A stretch of DNA of 8,399 nucleotides from Azonexaceae bacterium (GTDB taxonomy: Bacteria; Pseudomonadota; Gammaproteobacteria; Burkholderiales; Rhodocyclaceae), in contig SSTA01000400.1 of assembly GCA_009469685.1 (NCBI GenBank), positions 1-8,399 on the forward strand. Reading direction: 5' to 3'. Both the position numbers and the translations under genes were made by a program. The first letter of the stretch is position 1; every line of letters starts with the position of its first letter. Shown here piece by piece: positions 4,960 through 8,399 of the stretch. The notes beneath the pieces were generated by a model. That model saw only the letters and a list, made by a program, of their open reading frames with translations. It was not told the DNA's origin and ran no database searches.

Positions 4960-5976
4960 ATGCCGCCCCGCCTGCCCCCCTTGAATTCCCTGCGCGCCTT
5001 CGAGGCCGCGGCGCGGCTCCTGAGCTTCAAACAGGCCGCCGAGGAGTTGTCGGTCACGCCGACCGCCATCAGCCATCAGATCAAGCTGCTCGAGGAATTC
5101 CTCGATTTGCGCCTGTTTCGCCGCCTGACCCGCTCGTTGGAACTGACGGACGAAGGATCGGCCATGTTGCCCAAGGTGCAGGAGGGCTTTGCCAGCCTCG
5201 CGGCGGCCATTGAAGCCAGCCGGCGCCTCGAGAGCGGCGGTATCGTCACCATGTGTGCGCCGCCGTCCTTTGCCGCCCGCTGGCTGGTTCCGCGGCTGGC
5301 GGTCTTCCACCGCGCCCATCCGGACATCGACCTCCATCTCTCGAGCAGCGCCGCCACCATCGACGGCCGCGAACGGGACTCTCCCGGCGATCTCAGGCCG
5401 GGAGCCGGCGAAGCCCCCTACGACCTGACCGTACGCTTCGGGCGCGGTCAATACGCCGGCCAGATCGTCGACCAGCTCTTCACCCCCGCCTACGTGCCGG
5501 TATGCAGTCCGACCCTGCTGGAGGGAGAGCGCCCCCTGCGCGAGCCCGGAGACCTGCGCTGGCAGGTCCTGATCCACGATTCCACCGTTCCCGAACTCGA
5601 AGATCGGCCCGGCTGGGCGACCTGGCTGGAACTGGCCGGAGCCGGCGACCTGGTGGGACTGGTCCGGGGCGTCTATTTCGAGGACGGAGCCCTCGCCGTC
5701 GCCTCGGCCATGGCCGGCCACGGCGTCGCCCTCGCCGCCCGGCCGCTGATCAGCGCGGACGTCGCCGCGGGCCGCCTGGCCATTCCGTTCCCGCAATCGA
5801 TTCCTTCGCGCTACGCCTACTACGTCGCGACCCCCGCCGCCACCGCCGAACGGCCGACGGTCCTCGCCCTGCGCACCTGGCTGGCCCGGGAGGCGGCCCG
5901 GGAGCGGGCGCAGAATGCACCGCACAAATCCCGCGGGACCCGGAAAGGGACCTCTTCCCGAAAGCCCACCGCGTGA
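4960..5976 (+). CDS. LysR-type transcriptional regulator, GcvA-like
   Basis: This 338-residue protein opens with the typical GcvA/AmpR-type winged helix: PPLNSLRAFEAAARLLSF (6-23), helix-turn-helix within 25-45 (QAAEELSVTPTAISHQIKLL), then DLRLFRRLTRSLELTDEG. The periplasmic-binding-like effector domain (about 94-310) includes ARWLVPRLAVFHRAHPDIDLHL and GVYFEDGALAVASAMAGHGVAL. In the stretch 130-155, where relatives usually have a short loop before a DLAIRYG-like motif (here DLTVRFG, 155-161), this protein carries a longer Gly/Pro/charged insertion. A basic tail (about 318-338) extends past the usual end. No Shine-Dalgarno is visible before ATG. Target genes cannot be read from the sequence; the divergent secreted-protein gene and the overlapping zinc-ribbon gene are the obvious candidates. 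The stop overlaps the next start (GTGA). Confidence 0.9.
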   Translation: MPPRLPPLNSLRAFEAAARLLSFKQAAEELSVTPTAISHQIKLLEEFLDLRLFRRLTRSLELTDEGSAMLPKVQEGFASLAAAIEASRRLESGGIVTMCAPPSFAARWLVPRLAVFHRAHPDIDLHLSSSAATIDGRERDSPGDLRPGAGEAPYDLTVRFGRGQYAGQIVDQLFTPAYVPVCSPTLLEGERPLREPGDLRWQVLIHDSTVPELEDRPGWATWLELAGAGDLVGLVRGVYFEDGALAVASAMAGHGVALAARPLISADVAAGRLAIPFPQSIPSRYAYYVATPAATAERPTVLALRTWLAREAARERAQNAPHKSRGTRKGTSSRKPTA

Positions 5977-6695
5977 GCGAGGCGTGTCGCTGCCCCTCCT
6001 GCCGCCAGCCCATGACCTCCCGTCGGTTTGCCCGTCACGGCGGCGGCGAGGTGGAACTGGATTTCTGCTTTCCCTGCCAGGGCCTCTGGTTCGACGAATT
6101 CGAGAGCGTGCAGCTCGCCCCCGGAGGCGTCGTCGACCTGTTCAAGGTCCTGCACGAGCAGCGGGACTCTCCACGCCAACCCCTGGCCGAACCCTTGGCC
6201 TGTCCCCGCTGCGGCGACCGTCTCCTGCACGGCCTCGACATGGCCAAGCACGGCGGGCAGTTCAATTACCATCGATGCCTGCAGAAACACGGCCGCTTCA
6301 TCACCTTTGCCCAGTTCATGACCGAAAAGGGCTTCGTGCGCCAGTTGAACCCGACCGAGGTGCGGGAACTCGCGGCCCGGGTGGGCACGGTGCGCTGCAC
6401 CGGCTGCGGCGCGCCGGTGGATATCCGCCGCGATGCTGCCTGCGGCCACTGCCGCGCCCCCATCGCCATCCTCGACCCCCAGGCCGTCGAATCGGCGCTG
6501 GCCCGCTACCGCGACCTGGAAGCGAAACGCACCGCGCCAGCGGACGTCGAGCGGCTGGCCGACGCCCTGCTCTCGCAGGAAAAGGATCGCCTGCGCCGGC
6601 AGCGGGAGCGAGGCGCCGAAGCCGCCCTCGATCTCGACGTCGTGGACCTGCTCACGGCGGGCGTCGAGATGGTCTGGCGGATCATCCGGCACTGA
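5973..6695 (+). CDS. Zinc-ribbon protein (zf-TFIIB-like) with three cysteine clusters
   Basis: With a GTG start inside GTGA, overlapping the LysR stop, the product has 240 residues. The first cluster matches the zf-TFIIB pattern: C7-P-S-C10, then C32-F-P-C35 followed by QGLWFDEFE (36-44). The second has C77-P-R-C80 with H100/C102/H106 as possible further ligands. The third is C142-T-G-C145 with C157-G-H-C160. A charged helical segment (about 170-215) and a hydrophobic end (LLTAGVEMVWRIIRH) follow. There is no signal peptide, so it is cytoplasmic. Binding of two to three zinc ions is expected; the role is unknown, with nucleic-acid or protein binding both possible. The GTG start is chosen because in-frame sequence upstream is a shadow of the LysR gene. 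No own Shine-Dalgarno is visible, so translation should depend on the LysR ribosomes. Confidence 0.8.
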   Translation: MSEACRCPSCRQPMTSRRFARHGGGEVELDFCFPCQGLWFDEFESVQLAPGGVVDLFKVLHEQRDSPRQPLAEPLACPRCGDRLLHGLDMAKHGGQFNYHRCLQKHGRFITFAQFMTEKGFVRQLNPTEVRELAARVGTVRCTGCGAPVDIRRDAACGHCRAPIAILDPQAVESALARYRDLEAKRTAPADVERLADALLSQEKDRLRRQRERGAEAALDLDVVDLLTAGVEMVWRIIRH

Positions 6696-6702
6696 AACCC
6701 GG

Positions 6703-7151
6703 TCATTCGGGATTGCGGCTATCGATCACCAGAGTCACCGGCCCGTCGTTGACCAGGCTCACCGCCATGTCGGCGCCAAACACCCCCGTGGGAACGGGCT
6801 TGCCGAGGGCGGCCTCCAGCTTGGCCACGAAGCGCTCGAAGAGGGGTTGGGACACCGCCCCCGGCGCCGCCCGGCTCCAGGACGGACGATTACCCTTCTT
6901 GACCGAGGCGTAGAGGGTGAATTGGGAAACGGCCAGGATATCTCCCCCGACCTCCTGCACGCTGCGGTTCATGACGCCGTCTGCGTCGGCGAATATCCTG
7001 GCGCGCACGATCTTGCCCGCCATCCAGTCCAGATCGGCTTCCGTATCCGCCGCCTCGAACCCGGCGAGGACCAGCAGGCCGGGACCGATGACGCCCGTCA
7101 CCTCCCGGGCCACCGCGACCCGGGCCTCGCTCACCCGCTGCACCACGGCTT

Positions 7152-7155
<4 letters not shown>
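6703..7155 (-). CDS. dtd: D-aminoacyl-tRNA deacylase
   Basis: This 150-residue enzyme hydrolyses D-aminoacyl-tRNA (and Gly-tRNA(Ala)) to free tRNA in the cytoplasm, guarding translation against D-amino acids. It matches the family end to end: N-terminal [14 protein letters not shown], the SQFTLYA motif (77-83) lining the active site, [13 protein letters not shown] (86-98), and the NDGPVT motif (136-141) carrying the Gly-cisPro pair used for chiral selection. Length is normal for bacterial Dtd. The GTG start at 7155 places the family N-terminus correctly and is supported by GGAGG (7164-7160), 4 nt upstream. It overlaps the stop of the sigma-54 activator by GTGA, so it is co-transcribed and coupled. 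It converges on the zinc-ribbon gene with a gap of only 7 nt and no visible terminator. Confidence 0.96.

Positions 7156-8399
<1,244 letters not shown>

Noticed and set aside
5253..5972. In-frame extension upstream of the zinc-ribbon gene
   Set aside because: The product is Arg/Pro-rich and lies wholly inside the LysR gene in another frame.

Overview
The window is GC-rich, densely packed bacterial chromosome with complete, well-behaved genes, many overlapping by 4 nt. The gene families (GcvA-like LysR regulator, sigma-54 enhancer-binding protein, dtd, DUF3124 protein, DUF1538 transporter with PII-like partners) and the codon use suggest a betaproteobacterium, possibly of the Rhodocyclales. 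That placement is inference; there is no rRNA or other marker gene here to confirm it. No mobile element, CRISPR array, tRNA or rRNA was seen.

Left block (1-4799, all minus strand, listed in transcription order). First comes a short secreted protein gene (4799-4554). It is followed by an unusually structured 3' region of about 160 nt ending in a strong intrinsic terminator (4428-4396). Next is a three-gene operon with two ATGA stop/start overlaps: a 566-residue membrane protein with duplicated DUF1538 domains, then two different PII-like signalling proteins. After a 162-nt gap comes a two-gene unit: an exported DUF3124 protein and a 2TM potassium-type channel with cytoplasmic RCK (TrkA) domains. 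The start of another exported-protein gene runs off the left edge.

Right block (4960-8399). A GcvA-like LysR regulator is transcribed divergently from the small secreted protein gene, and two inverted repeats lie in the shared 160-nt promoter region. It overlaps by GTGA a 240-residue protein with three zinc-ribbon-like cysteine clusters. Converging on this pair from the right is a minus-strand pair, again with a GTGA overlap: a sigma-54-dependent activator, cut by the right edge, whose sensory region contains a cysteine cluster, followed by dtd (D-aminoacyl-tRNA deacylase).

Two places deserve most attention. One is the DUF1538 membrane protein with its PII-like pair, which looks like a transporter with its own dedicated regulators. 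The other is the hairpin-rich, CCUCCUCCC-containing tail of the small secreted gene, which could yield a small RNA.
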